From the NCBI RefSeq assembly GCF_042681825.1, contig NZ_JBHUGH010000036.1, positions 1-64,000 of the forward strand: a DNA stretch of 64,000 nt, read 5' to 3'. The DNA is from Halodurantibacterium flavum. GTDB taxonomy: Bacteria > Pseudomonadota > Alphaproteobacteria > Rhodobacterales > Rhodobacteraceae. Made by a program: the position numbers and the translations under genes. This document shows positions 17,916 through 26,867 of this stretch, in pieces (positions within the stretch are counted from its first letter, which is position 1; every line of letters begins with the position of its first letter). The notes beneath the pieces are model-generated. The model had not been told where the DNA came from. It saw only the letters and a program-made list of their open reading frames with translations, and did no database searches.

Positions 17916-18904
17916 GGGAGTTCTGGGTCGCAAGCGGCCATCACCTGACCCGGCTGGACGAGGCGGGACGGATGATCGTCACCGACGAATTGCTGCTCGC
18001 CTGGCTGGCCCGCCCCGAGATCATCCCGCCCGACGATGCCTGCGCCGCCGAGCGCGCGCTTTATGCGCGGTTGCGGCAGGACCCGCGCGCGCCTGTTCCG
18101 GAAACCGCCATCGCCGCGCTTGCCGACCGTGACGCGCAGGAAAACTGGCGCTTTCTTGCGGGATTGCGCGATACGCTGGTCATGGCCGGAACGGTTGAGG
18201 CCGCCTATCTTGCGCTGGTGCGGGAAGGGCGGCGGATGCCGGTCGTCTTTTACGACCAGCTTGTGCAACTGATCCTTCGGAATGCCTTGCAGGGGTGCGA
18301 GGATGTCCACACGCTGCGGGCCGCCGAACTCATGTTCCGCGCGCAGCGGGGGCATGTGCGGGACGGCGCATTGATGCTGGCCGATGAGGAACTGGTGTCC
18401 GAGATGGAGGCAGAGCGGCATCAGTCCCCGCTGACCGCGATGCTGTCGGGTGGCGTCGAGGGGCTGGACGTGCTGACCGATGCCAATGCCTGGACCTATT
18501 GGAGCAGGTCCGACGCCCATACGATGGTCCTGAACTTCGGCGGCGATCCCAGGGCGCGGCAGGGTCTGGCGGATGCCATGGCGGCCTTTGTGCGCCATCT
18601 GCTGGGCGAGGCGGTCCGCGTTTCCCCGAAGGTGACCGCCGAGGGCGTCGATCTGCGCTGGTTCGTCGGTCTCGACCAGACGGGGACCGCCATCGGCAAC
18701 GCTCTCTGGCACGGCACGACGCCTGAGGGCACGATCGTCGGGCTCTTCACGCTTGAATTCGAGGATAACGGGTGGGTGCTTCCGTCGGTTCAGGGGCATC
18801 CGGTCTGGCTTATCCTTGGCTTGGATGAGGGCATGAGCCTGCGCATGAAGCCGCAGAATCTTGTGATGGGGCTGCCTCTGGCCGAAGGCCGGGCGCTGCA
18901 TTAG
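17912..18904 (+). CDS. DUF6352-family protein
   Basis: 330 residues, soluble, with no signal peptide. It opens with MREFWVASGHHLTRLDE and has a conserved-looking central segment FYDQLVQLILRNALQGCEDVHTLR that is helical. It matches my recollection of the uncharacterised DUF6352 family that recurs in this formate dehydrogenase neighbourhood. No catalytic motif is evident. The ATG overlaps the preceding stop by four bases. Confidence 0.7.
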   Translation: MREFWVASGHHLTRLDEAGRMIVTDELLLAWLARPEIIPPDDACAAERALYARLRQDPRAPVPETAIAALADRDAQENWRFLAGLRDTLVMAGTVEAAYLALVREGRRMPVVFYDQLVQLILRNALQGCEDVHTLRAAELMFRAQRGHVRDGALMLADEELVSEMEAERHQSPLTAMLSGGVEGLDVLTDANAWTYWSRSDAHTMVLNFGGDPRARQGLADAMAAFVRHLLGEAVRVSPKVTAEGVDLRWFVGLDQTGTAIGNALWHGTTPEGTIVGLFTLEFEDNGWVLPSVQGHPVWLILGLDEGMSLRMKPQNLVMGLPLAEGRALH

Positions 18905-18913
18905 ACTGATCCG

Positions 18914-19432
18914 ATGCCGACCGAAGTTCATAAGCTCGGGCTCGTCGCCCGGTCACGCCCGCCCGCGACGCGCTGGGGGGAACGGATGTTGCAGCCCTTT
19001 GCCTTGCTGATGCCGGCGCCCGGCATCGAGGCCCGGACCTGCCTGCGCCATGAGGCGAGTATCGAGGACTGGTATCTGGGCGCGCATGACCTGCTGCTGC
19101 ATTCAGGCGACACCTCGCATTATCTGGACAACCTTCAGACGACGCGCCCCTCGGTCTGGGTGGCGCTGCGCCTTGCGCGGGACGCGTCCCGCGTGGCCGT
19201 TCATCTGCTGACCGTCGATCCCTATGAGGGCGAAGGGCTGGCCGGCGATCCCGGCCTTCTGGTCGCGACGGTCGAGATGCCGGCGGCGCTGAAAGCCGCG
19301 CTTGCCGATTTCACGACCCTCCATCATGTGGAGCTGCCGTTCGAAAAGCGACGCCGCAGCCCCGCCACCCCGGATCAGGACCCACGTGCGCCCCGCATCC
19401 TACGCCCCGATCAGAAATGGGGGCCGAAATGA
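18914..19432 (+). CDS. DUF3305 protein
   Basis: 172 residues, soluble. It contains the DUF3305-like run RPSVWVALRL followed by VAVHLLTVDPYEGEGL (about residues 77-116) and a basic C-terminal tail. DUF3305 and DUF3306 proteins are encoded side by side next to formate dehydrogenases in many proteobacteria; their roles are not established. The stop overlaps the next ATG by four bases. Confidence 0.78.
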   Translation: MPTEVHKLGLVARSRPPATRWGERMLQPFALLMPAPGIEARTCLRHEASIEDWYLGAHDLLLHSGDTSHYLDNLQTTRPSVWVALRLARDASRVAVHLLTVDPYEGEGLAGDPGLLVATVEMPAALKAALADFTTLHHVELPFEKRRRSPATPDQDPRAPRILRPDQKWGPK

Positions 19433-20013
19433 GCGACAACTTCCTCGACCGCTGGTCGCGCCGCAAACGGGCCGCCAGCCAGCCCGGGCCGGAGGAGCCG
19501 CCGGCGACGGCGCCGGAGGTGCCCGGGGAAGTACCCGCCGCCGAGCCCCTGACCGAGGCAGAGCAGGAGGCGCTGGTCGCATCGCTGCCCGATATCGAGA
19601 CGCTGGGCGTCGAAAGCGATATCCGCATGTTCCTGCAAAGGGGGGTTCCCGCGGCGTTGCGCAATGCCGCCCTGCGGCGGATGTGGGCGCTCGACCCGGT
19701 CATCAGCACGCATCAGGACGTCGCGCGCGATTACGCCTGGGACTGGAACACGCCCGGCGGCGTTCCGGGTCATGGCGGCCCCCTTTCGCAGGAAAGCGTG
19801 GCGCGCATGGTCGACCGGTTCCTCGGCAAGGAAGCCGTGACAGAGCCGGAGGCAGTGGCGACGGGACGACCTGAGACCGGCGAGATCCCCCCTGCACCGG
19901 CCGCCGAGGTTGCAGAAACGCCCGAAGAGCCGATCAATTCCCCTGCCGCGGCGCCTGAACCGGAGCCAAAGGACACTCCGCCCCGCCGCCATGGTCGCGC
20001 GACGCCCGCCTAG
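19429..20013 (+). CDS. DUF3306 protein
   Basis: 194 residues. It begins with the DUF3306 hallmark NFLDRWSRRK (residues 4-13). A folded middle (about 55-135) contains FLQRGVPAALRNAALRRMW and DYAWDWN. The tail is Pro/Glu/Ala-rich and probably disordered. I chose the ATG at 19429, which overlaps the DUF3305 stop as ATGA; an upstream in-frame ATG at 19417 is less likely. Function unknown. It is the last gene before a 146-base gap. Confidence 0.78.
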   Translation: MSDNFLDRWSRRKRAASQPGPEEPPATAPEVPGEVPAAEPLTEAEQEALVASLPDIETLGVESDIRMFLQRGVPAALRNAALRRMWALDPVISTHQDVARDYAWDWNTPGGVPGHGGPLSQESVARMVDRFLGKEAVTEPEAVATGRPETGEIPPAPAAEVAETPEEPINSPAAAPEPEPKDTPPRRHGRATPA

Positions 20014-20037
20014 AAATCCGGAGAGCATTCATGATTT

Positions 20038-20051
20038 CGCAAGGTTTTGCG
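20038..20051 (+). repeat. Short inverted repeat before torD
   Basis: CGCAA and TTGCG flank a 4-base loop, 25 bases past the DUF3306 stop. It could weakly attenuate the upstream operon. Further on, GATAAT at 20092-20097 would make a good -10 box for torD, though no convincing -35 box is seen at 17 bases. Confidence 0.25.
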
Positions 20052-20116
20052 GCAGAATTATGTATTTCTCTTTGTGCATGCCGTGATATGCGATAATCTT
20101 GGGAACAAACCAGCCA

Positions 20117-20134
20117 GGGCGGCACGAACCGCCC
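20117..20134 (+). repeat. GC-rich hairpin in the torD leader
   Basis: GGGCGG (20117-20122) pairs perfectly with CCGCCC (20129-20134) around a 6-base loop, ending 25 bases before the torD ATG. There is no T-run, so it is not a standard terminator. It may be a leader structure; its role is unknown. Confidence 0.3.
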
Positions 20135-20159
20135 AGCCAGTCAGGAAGGGCCGCCGACA

Positions 20160-20771
20160 ATGACATCCGCCAGCCGGGCGCAGGCCGGGCAAGCCGTATC
20201 TCAGGATGATCTGCTGCGTGCGCAGCAATACGGCTTTATTGCGCGGCTTCTGTCGCAGGCCCCGGACGCCGCGATTCTGGATGATCTGCGCCGCCTCGAC
20301 CCCGATGCCGGGACGCCGCTCGGTCAGGCCTATGCAGCATTGGCCGAAAAGGCCGCGACAGCTGATCCCAAGCGTGTCGAGCGGGAATTCTTCGAGCTTT
20401 TCATCGGCGTGGGGCGCGGCGAGTTGCTGCCCTATGCGTCGTTCTATCTGACGGGGTTCCTGAACGAACGTCCCTTGGCCGATCTGCGGGGCGATCTGCG
20501 CCTGCTGGGGCTGGAACGCGCGCCAGGACGGCATGAGCCCGAGGATAACATCGCCTTTCTGTGCGAGGTGATGGCCGGGCTTGCGACGGGCGAATTCGGC
20601 GCCCGCGGCCTTGACGATCAGGTGTTTTTCACGCGTCACCTCGCGCCTTGGGCGGGCCAGTTCTTTGACGACCTGGCCGCAGCGCCCAGTACGGATTTCT
20701 ACGCCCCCGTCGCCGGAATCGGGCGTCTTTTCATAGAGATAGAGCGCCGCGCCTTTGCACTTGCGCCATAG
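20160..20771 (+). CDS. TorD/DmsD-family chaperone for the molybdoenzyme
   Basis: 203 residues, all-helical. TorD-family signatures are present: a PYASFYLTGFL-like segment at about 97-108 and the EPEDNIAFL loop at about 124-132. Such chaperones bind the Tat leader and apo-form of molybdoenzymes until the cofactor is inserted. Here it lies just upstream of the Tat-exported formate dehydrogenase alpha subunit, which is its likely client. GAAGGGCCGCCGACA precedes the ATG. Confidence 0.87.
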   Translation: MTSASRAQAGQAVSQDDLLRAQQYGFIARLLSQAPDAAILDDLRRLDPDAGTPLGQAYAALAEKAATADPKRVEREFFELFIGVGRGELLPYASFYLTGFLNERPLADLRGDLRLLGLERAPGRHEPEDNIAFLCEVMAGLATGEFGARGLDDQVFFTRHLAPWAGQFFDDLAAAPSTDFYAPVAGIGRLFIEIERRAFALAP

Positions 20772-20854
20772 GCGCGGCGTCACGGACCAGTTGGAATTCA
20801 AAGATGACCAAAACGGACAAGGGGCGCGGTGCCCCGCCTGAAAGGGAGGCGAAC

Positions 20855-21067
20855 ATGTCGGAAAAAGGCAGTCAGAACCGGATCGGACGGCGTGGCTTCT
20901 TCGGGGCCGCAGCAGGGGCGGCCTCGGCCGCAGCGCTCACCGCAGGCGGGGCACGCCCGGTTTTCGCCGAGGAAACCGGGGATGAGCGGACCCGCGCCCG
21001 CTATCGCGAGACGGAGCATGTTCAGGCCTTCTATCGCACCAACCGTTACTACAAGCCGGAGGAATGA
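20855..21067 (+). CDS. Small Tat-signal protein of the formate dehydrogenase operon
   Basis: 70 residues from the ATG at 20855, which has GGGAGG at a good distance (an upstream ATG at 20804 is in frame). A twin-arginine signal GRRGFFGAAAG leads a short mature part ending EHVQAFYRTNRYYKP. Small proteins like this sit immediately before the catalytic subunit in many formate dehydrogenase operons. It may be a small structural subunit or an export partner; its function is not established. Three bases separate it from the alpha-subunit gene. Confidence 0.78.
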   Translation: MSEKGSQNRIGRRGFFGAAAGAASAAALTAGGARPVFAEETGDERTRARYRETEHVQAFYRTNRYYKPEE

Positions 21068-21070
21068 CCG

Positions 21071-24031
21071 ATGCTCGTCAAACGCAGAACCGCTGAGGCA
21101 ACGCGCGGCCGGCTCGCATCCGTGGCGACCGGGCTTGCGGCGAAGGCCATCGACCGTCGGTCCTTCCTGCGCGCTTCCGGGCTTGCCGTGGGCGGCATCG
21201 CGACCGTGGGTGCACTGGGCGCCGGCATGGTCCGCCGGGCCGAGGCCGGTTTCGTCAATCCCGCGATCGAGACAGAAATCCGCAAGAACATCTGCACCCA
21301 CTGCTCGGTCGGTTGCACTGTCACCGCCGAGGTGCAGAACGGCGTCTGGGTGGGACAGGAGCCCAGCTGGAACAGCCCGATCAACCGCGGCACCCATTGC
21401 GCCAAGGGCGCCTCGGTCCGCGAGATCGTCCATGGCGACCGCCGCCTGAAATACCCGATGAAGAAGGTCGCCGGCGAATGGCAGCGGATCACCTGGGAAC
21501 AGGCGATCGCGGAAATCGGCGACAAGATGCTGGATATCCGGCAGAACAACGGCGCCGACTCCGTCTACCTGCTCGGCTCGGCCAAATTCTCGAACGAGGG
21601 CGCCTATCTCTTCCGCAAGTTCGCGGCCTTCTGGGGGACGAACAACGTCGACCATCAGGCGCGCATCTGCCACTCGACCACCGTGTCGGGGGTTGCCAAC
21701 ACATGGGGCTACGGCGCCATGACCAACAGCTACAACGACATCCGCAACTCCAAGACCGTGATCTTCATGGGCTCGAACGCGGCCGAGGCACACCCCGTCT
21801 CGATGCAGCACATTCTTGCGGGCAAGGAAACCCAGCGGGCGAACGTGATCGTCATCGATCCCCGGTTCACCCGCACTGCCGCCCATGCGACCGACTACAT
21901 CCGGATGCGCCCCGGCACCGATATCGCCATCATCTGGGGTATCATGTGGCACATCTTTGAAAACGGCTGGGAAGATCAGGAATTCCTGTCCCAGCGCGTC
22001 TACGGGATGGATCAGGTCCGGGCCGAGGTCGCGCGCTGGAACCCCGAGGAGGTCGAGCGTGTGACCGGCATCCCGGGCGATCAGCTGCGCCGCGTGGCCG
22101 AAACCTTTGCGACGCAGAAACCCTCGACCTTCATCTGGTGCATGGGCGGGACGCAGCACACGGTCGGCACCGCCAACGTCCGCGCCTATTGCAACCTGTT
22201 GCTGGCTACCGGCAACGTCGGGTTCGAAGGTTCGGGCGCCAACATCTTCCGTGGCCACTGCAACGTTCAGGGCGCCACGGATTTCGGTCTCGATATCACC
22301 AACCTGCCTTGCTACTACGGCCTGGTTGAGGGGGCGTGGCGCCACTGGTCGCGCGTCTGGGATGTGCCCTACGACTATTTCGTCGGGCGGTTCGACGCGG
22401 TGCCGGCAAAGGGCGGGCGCGATCCGCGGACGCCGGAACAGAACATGCAGACGCCGGGCATCCCGTCGACCCGCTGGTTCGACGCGACCCTTCTTGATGC
22501 AGAAGAGGTCGATCAGCGCGACAACATCAAGGCAATGGTGATCTTCGGCCACGGCGGCAACACCGTGCCGCGGATGCAGGACGCCCAACGGGGTATGAAC
22601 GCGCTTGACCTGCTGGTTGTCGCCGATCCGCACCCGACCACCTTTGCCGCCCTGCATGACCGGGCGGACAACACCTATCTGCTGCCGATCGGCACGCAGT
22701 TCGAATGTTCGGGCAGCCGGACCGCGTCGAACCGGTCGGTGCAATGGGGAGAAAAGGTCGTCGAGCCGATCTTCGAGGCGTCGAACGACTATTCCGTGAT
22801 TTACAGGCTCTCGCAAAAGCTTGGCTTTGCGGATGCGATGTTCAAGCAGTACGAGATGGTCGAGGGCAAGTTCGGCCCTGAACCGACGCCGGAGTCGATC
22901 CTGCGCGAAATCAACCGCGGCGGCTGGTCCACCGGCTACACGGGCCAAAGCCCGGAGCGTCTGAAGGCACATATGCGCAATCAGGACAAGTTCGACCTGG
23001 TGACGCTGCGCGCCCCGGCGGATGAGCCCGAGATCGGCGGCGATTACTACGGTCTGCCCTGGCCCTGCTGGGGTACGCCCGAATTCCGCCATCCGGGTAC
23101 GCATATCCTTTATAACCCGAACATTCCGGTCCGGGATGGCGGCGGTGCCTTCCGTCCGCGCTTCGGGCTTGAGCATGAGGGCGCAACCCTTCTGGCCGAA
23201 GGAAGCTGGCCGGTCGGCTCCGAGATCGAGGATGGCTATCCCGAATTCACCATGGCGCTCCTGCGGCGGCTTGGTTGGGACGCCGATCTCACGTCCGAGG
23301 AACTGGCGGTGATCGAGCGTATCGGCGGCGGCGATCCGGAACGGATCGATACGGTCAGCTGGTCGACCGACCTTTCGGGCGGTATCCAGCGCGTGGCGAT
23401 CGAGCATGGCTGCGTGCCCTTCGGAAACGGCAAGGCCCGGGCGATCGCCTGGAACCTGCCCGACCCGATCCCGGTCCACCGGGAGCCGATCTACACGCCG
23501 CGTCCCGACCTTGTGGCGGATTATCCGACCCGCGAGGACGGCCGCCAGTTCCGCGTTCCGAATATCGGGCGCAGCATCCAGCAGTCGATGGTCGACCGTC
23601 GCGTGAACGAGGCCTTCCCGATCGTGCTCACCTCTGGCCGTCTGGTCGAGTATGAGGGCGGCGGCGAGGAAACCCGGTCGAACCCGTGGCTCGCCGAGCT
23701 TCAGCAGGACATGTTCGTGGAGATCAATCCCGCGGACGCCGGCGCGCGGGGTATTGCTGATGGCGGTTGGGTCTGGGTGACCGGCCCCGAAGGCGAAAGC
23801 CGCGCCCGGGTCAAGGCGCTTGTGACCGAACGCGTGGCGCCCGGGGTGGCCTTCATGCCCTTCCACTTTGCCGGATGGTTCCAGGGTGAGGATCAGCGGG
23901 ACAAGTATCCGCAGGGCACCGACCCCTATGTCCTTGGGGAATCGGTAAACGTCATCACGACCTATGGCTATGACCCGGTGACCGGGATGCATGAAGGCAA
24001 GGTCACGCTTTGCCAGATCGCGGCCGCGTAA
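21071..24031 (+). CDS. fdhA: Formate dehydrogenase catalytic (alpha) subunit, Cys-type
   Basis: 986 residues. It oxidises formate to CO2 using a bis-MGD cofactor. A Tat signal DRRSFLRASGL (about 28-38) marks export. The [4Fe-4S] motif is C75-C78-C82 with C110. The metal ligand is C200 in ARICHSTTV, followed by His201 and GAMTNS; it is read from an ordinary TGC codon at 21668-21670, so no selenocysteine is needed. The C-terminal molydopterin dinucleotide-binding region includes LTSGRLVEYEGGG. It is co-transcribed with the beta and gamma subunits, 15 bases before beta. Confidence 0.95.
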   Translation: MLVKRRTAEATRGRLASVATGLAAKAIDRRSFLRASGLAVGGIATVGALGAGMVRRAEAGFVNPAIETEIRKNICTHCSVGCTVTAEVQNGVWVGQEPSWNSPINRGTHCAKGASVREIVHGDRRLKYPMKKVAGEWQRITWEQAIAEIGDKMLDIRQNNGADSVYLLGSAKFSNEGAYLFRKFAAFWGTNNVDHQARICHSTTVSGVANTWGYGAMTNSYNDIRNSKTVIFMGSNAAEAHPVSMQHILAGKETQRANVIVIDPRFTRTAAHATDYIRMRPGTDIAIIWGIMWHIFENGWEDQEFLSQRVYGMDQVRAEVARWNPEEVERVTGIPGDQLRRVAETFATQKPSTFIWCMGGTQHTVGTANVRAYCNLLLATGNVGFEGSGANIFRGHCNVQGATDFGLDITNLPCYYGLVEGAWRHWSRVWDVPYDYFVGRFDAVPAKGGRDPRTPEQNMQTPGIPSTRWFDATLLDAEEVDQRDNIKAMVIFGHGGNTVPRMQDAQRGMNALDLLVVADPHPTTFAALHDRADNTYLLPIGTQFECSGSRTASNRSVQWGEKVVEPIFEASNDYSVIYRLSQKLGFADAMFKQYEMVEGKFGPEPTPESILREINRGGWSTGYTGQSPERLKAHMRNQDKFDLVTLRAPADEPEIGGDYYGLPWPCWGTPEFRHPGTHILYNPNIPVRDGGGAFRPRFGLEHEGATLLAEGSWPVGSEIEDGYPEFTMALLRRLGWDADLTSEELAVIERIGGGDPERIDTVSWSTDLSGGIQRVAIEHGCVPFGNGKARAIAWNLPDPIPVHREPIYTPRPDLVADYPTREDGRQFRVPNIGRSIQQSMVDRRVNEAFPIVLTSGRLVEYEGGGEETRSNPWLAELQQDMFVEINPADAGARGIADGGWVWVTGPEGESRARVKALVTERVAPGVAFMPFHFAGWFQGEDQRDKYPQGTDPYVLGESVNVITTYGYDPVTGMHEGKVTLCQIAAA

Positions 24032-24046
24032 GGGAGGATATCAAGA

Positions 24047-24643
24047 ATGGCACGTATGAAATTCCTTTGCGACGCGGACCGCTGCATCGAGTGCAACGCC
24101 TGCGTCACTGCCTGCAAGAACGAGCATGAGGTGCCATGGGGCATCAACCGCCGCCGCGTTGTCACGATCAATGACGGTCTTCCGGGTGAGCGGTCGGTTT
24201 CCATGGCCTGCATGCACTGCACCGACGCGCCCTGCGCAAGCGTCTGCCCGGTCTCGTGCTTCTACACCACCGACGACGGCGTCGTTCTGCACTCCAAGGA
24301 CACCTGCATCGGCTGCGGCTATTGCTTCTACGCCTGCCCCTTCGGCGCGCCGCAATATCCGCGGGTCGGCAACTTCGGCACGCGCGGCAAGATGGACAAA
24401 TGCACCTATTGCTCGGGCGGCCCCGAGGCCGACATGACCGAGGCAGAATATGTCCGCTATGGCACGAACCGGCTGGCCGAAGGCAAGCTGCCTCTTTGCG
24501 CCGAGATGTGCTCGACCAAGGCGCTTCTGGCGGGGGATGGCGACATCATCGCAGATATCTATCGTGAACGGGTCGTGACCCGTGGCTATGGGTCGGGCGC
24601 CTGGGGTTGGCGCACCGCCTATGGCGAAACCGTTGCAGTGTAA
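24047..24643 (+). CDS. fdh3B: Formate dehydrogenase iron-sulfur (beta) subunit
   Basis: 198 residues. Four ferredoxin-like Cys groups for four [4Fe-4S] clusters are present: CIECNACVTAC, CMHCTDAPCASVCP, CIGCGYCFYACP, and CTYC with a later CAEMC. It carries electrons from the alpha subunit to the membrane cytochrome. It has no leader of its own and probably crosses the membrane bound to the Tat-exported alpha subunit. It lacks the C-terminal membrane anchor of the longer FdnH type, as is usual for FDH3-like enzymes. AGGGAGG precedes the ATG. Confidence 0.95.
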   Translation: MARMKFLCDADRCIECNACVTACKNEHEVPWGINRRRVVTINDGLPGERSVSMACMHCTDAPCASVCPVSCFYTTDDGVVLHSKDTCIGCGYCFYACPFGAPQYPRVGNFGTRGKMDKCTYCSGGPEADMTEAEYVRYGTNRLAEGKLPLCAEMCSTKALLAGDGDIIADIYRERVVTRGYGSGAWGWRTAYGETVAV

Positions 24644-24653
24644 GGGGACGACA

Positions 24654-25655
24654 ATGAAACCCGTATCCTTCCTCTCGGCAATCGCCGCCTTCGCCATCAT
24701 GGTGCTGCTCGGCCTCGGGGTGCCGGGGGCGAGCGCGCAGCAGATCAACCCGACGGCCAATTCGGTCCATGAGGATGCGCTGCTCGACGCGCTGCAAAGC
24801 GGGCAGACGGTGCATGGCCGTGTCTCGATCCCCGACCAGCGGGCGGCCGATCTCATCAAGCCCGGCAATCCGGGTTGGGCAAATCTGCATCGCGACACGA
24901 TCACGCTGCTCTTTGCGGTGGCGGTGATCGGCTCGGTCGTGGCGCTGGCGCTCTTTTACCTCATTCGCGGGCGTATCCGCGTCGAGGCGGGTCTGTCGGG
25001 CCGCATGATCCCGCGCTTCAGCGCAATCGAGCGGTTTTCGCACTGGCTCCTTGCGGCAAGCTTCATCATTCTGGCGCTGACCGGGCTCAACCTCGTGGTG
25101 GGGCGCGCCGTGCTGCGCCCGATCATCGGGGACGGCGCGTTCGGCACGATGACCGCCTGGGGCAAGCTCGCGCATAACTACCTTGCCTGGCCCTTCATGG
25201 TCGCGCTGGTGCTGGTGTTCCTGTTCTGGGTCGCGCATAACATTCCCAACAAGATCGACATGCAATGGATCAAACAGGGCGGCGGCATCCTCAAGAAGGG
25301 GGCACATCCGCCGGCCAAGAAGTTCAACTTTGGCCAAAAGATGATCTTCTGGGCAGTTGTCATCGGGGGTGCGGCACTGTCCTTCACCGGGATCATGCTG
25401 CTCTTTCCGGTGGAAGCCGGCGCGGCCGCCGACTGGCAGCTTTATCAGGTGATCCATGGTGTGGTCGCGGCGCTGCTGTCGGCTGTCATCATCGCCCATA
25501 TCTATATCGGCTCTGTCGGGATGGAGGGCGCCTTTGACGCCATGGGCAAAGGTGAGGTCGATGAAAACTGGGCGAAAGAGCACCATTCGCTCTGGGTGGA
25601 AGAGATGGAGGCCAAGAATCGCGCGGCCCCGCCCTCGGCGACCCCTGCCGAGTGA
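24654..25655 (+). CDS. Formate dehydrogenase cytochrome b (gamma) subunit
   Basis: 333 residues. An N-terminal signal peptide (to about residue 28, GASAQQ) and a periplasmic segment precede a membrane domain with about four helices. Candidate haem-ligand histidines are in RFSHWLL, WVAHNIP, VIHGVV and IAHIYIG. It delivers electrons from formate to the quinone pool. The start at 24654 has GGGGACGAC upstream. The C-terminal tail is hydrophilic. It ends the alpha-beta-gamma operon and is followed by a strong hairpin. Confidence 0.92.
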   Translation: MKPVSFLSAIAAFAIMVLLGLGVPGASAQQINPTANSVHEDALLDALQSGQTVHGRVSIPDQRAADLIKPGNPGWANLHRDTITLLFAVAVIGSVVALALFYLIRGRIRVEAGLSGRMIPRFSAIERFSHWLLAASFIILALTGLNLVVGRAVLRPIIGDGAFGTMTAWGKLAHNYLAWPFMVALVLVFLFWVAHNIPNKIDMQWIKQGGGILKKGAHPPAKKFNFGQKMIFWAVVIGGAALSFTGIMLLFPVEAGAAADWQLYQVIHGVVAALLSAVIIAHIYIGSVGMEGAFDAMGKGEVDENWAKEHHSLWVEEMEAKNRAAPPSATPAE

Positions 25656-25672
25656 CGCCATTGCCCACGGAA

Positions 25673-25699
25673 AAGGCCCGGCACGTGGTGCCGGGCCTT
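25673..25699 (+). terminator. Hairpin terminator after the formate dehydrogenase operon
   Basis: GGCCCGGCAC (25675-25684) pairs perfectly with GTGCCGGGCC (25688-25697) around GTG, extended by AA/TT. The T-run after it is short, so termination may be partial, leaving some read-through into mrp 21 bases later. Confidence 0.7.
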
Positions 25700-25719
25700 C
25701 GCATGACAGGTAGGCCCGA

Positions 25720-26808
25720 GTGAGCGAAACTCCGGAAATCGATGCAGCCGTCCACGAGGTGCTGTCGGGGCTGCGGCTGCCGGATGGCACCGATCCCGTA
25801 TCGGCGGGGCGCATCGAGGCACTGGTGGCGCGGGATGGGCAGGTGACGGTCACGCTGCGCATCAACCCCGCAGAGGCGCCCGCGCTTTCCGGTCTTCGCG
25901 CCGAGGCAGAGCGCCGGATTGCCGCCCTGCCGGGCGTCGTCAAGGCGTCCGTCGTGCTGACCGCAGCGCGCGAGGCGACCGTGCTGACCGCAGCGCGCGA
26001 GGCGCCGGCGCAAGAAGCGCCGCGGTTGCGCGCCGCGCCCGCCAAGGTCCTGCCAGAGGTGGGAAAGGTCGTCGCCGTCGCCTCGGGCAAGGGCGGCGTC
26101 GGCAAATCCACCACCAGCGTCAACCTTGCGCTTGGGCTGCGGGCGCTCGGGTTACGGGTCGGGATACTGGATGCCGATATCTATGGTCCCTCGCTGCCGA
26201 CGCTTCTGGGGCTGGTCGGTCGTCCGCAGGTGGGCCCCGACCGGCGGCTGATCCCGATGGAGGCGTTCGGCCTCAAGGTCATGTCGATCGGCCTTTTGGT
26301 CGATGATGAGACCGCGATGATCTGGCGCGGGCCGATGGTCATGTCGGCGATCACCCAGATGCTGGCCGATGTGGATTGGGGGCGGCTCGATGTGCTGCTG
26401 ATCGACATGCCCCCGGGGACGGGCGACGCGCAGCTTGCCATCGCGCAGGGCACCACGCTTGCCGGTGCGGTGATCGTTTCCACGCCTCAGGATCTTGCGC
26501 TGATCGACGCGCGGCGCGGCATCGCGATGTTCCGCAAGGTCGATGTGCCGGTTCTGGGCCTTGTGGAGAACATGGCGCATTTCATCTGCACCGATTGCGG
26601 CGCGCGGCACGACATCTTCGGCAGTGGCGGCGCCGAGGCCGAGGCTGCCCGGCTCGGCGTTCCCTATCTGGGCGCGGTCCCCCTGACAATGGAGTTGCGG
26701 GAGGCGTCGGATCGCGGCCGCCCGGTCACGGCCCTCTCGCCCGACGGGGTGCTGGGACAGGTCTATACCGGGCTGGCCCGCAAGCTTTCCGACGCGCTCG
26801 ATATTTGA
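25720..26808 (+). CDS. mrp: Mrp/NBP35-family P-loop ATPase (Fe-S cluster carrier)
   Basis: 362 residues from a GTG start. An N-terminal DUF59/MIP18-like domain (about 5-75) is joined by an Ala-rich linker to the ATPase domain, with the deviant Walker A GKGGVGKST at 123-131. The CTDC pair (Cys290 and Cys293) is the bridging cluster site. Mrp proteins hold and transfer [4Fe-4S] clusters to apo-enzymes. Its place after the Fe-S-rich formate dehydrogenase suggests it helps mature that enzyme, although it is generally a housekeeping gene. The linker contains a tandem duplication. Confidence 0.9.
   Translation: MSETPEIDAAVHEVLSGLRLPDGTDPVSAGRIEALVARDGQVTVTLRINPAEAPALSGLRAEAERRIAALPGVVKASVVLTAAREATVLTAAREAPAQEAPRLRAAPAKVLPEVGKVVAVASGKGGVGKSTTSVNLALGLRALGLRVGILDADIYGPSLPTLLGLVGRPQVGPDRRLIPMEAFGLKVMSIGLLVDDETAMIWRGPMVMSAITQMLADVDWGRLDVLLIDMPPGTGDAQLAIAQGTTLAGAVIVSTPQDLALIDARRGIAMFRKVDVPVLGLVENMAHFICTDCGARHDIFGSGGAEAEAARLGVPYLGAVPLTMELREASDRGRPVTALSPDGVLGQVYTGLARKLSDALDI
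25954..26004 (+). repeat. 27-base in-frame tandem duplication in the mrp linker
   Basis: A unit encoding VLTAAREAT (25954-25980) is followed directly by a second copy encoding VLTAAREAP. The first 24 bases of the two copies are identical and the last codon differs by one base. It lengthens the linker between the DUF59 domain and the ATPase without breaking the frame. Identity at synonymous positions suggests a recent slippage event. Confidence 0.85.
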
Positions 26809-26867
26809 ATTTGATAGTCTGATCGGCGGAAATCCGCTACAATACACCCATCAAGGAGGGGTCCAAA

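Noticed and set aside
20014..20159. Molybdenum-cofactor riboswitch before torD
   Set aside because: Only a simple 6-base hairpin is present; the region is too short and lacks the multi-stem motif.
21668..21670. Selenocysteine at the formate dehydrogenase active site
   Set aside because: The codon is TGC, an ordinary cysteine, so this is a Cys-type enzyme.
20798..23992. 1064-codon minus-strand open frame opposite fdhA
   Set aside because: The plus strand has a complete catalytic subunit with cluster and active-site residues; the opposite frame has no recognisable domain.
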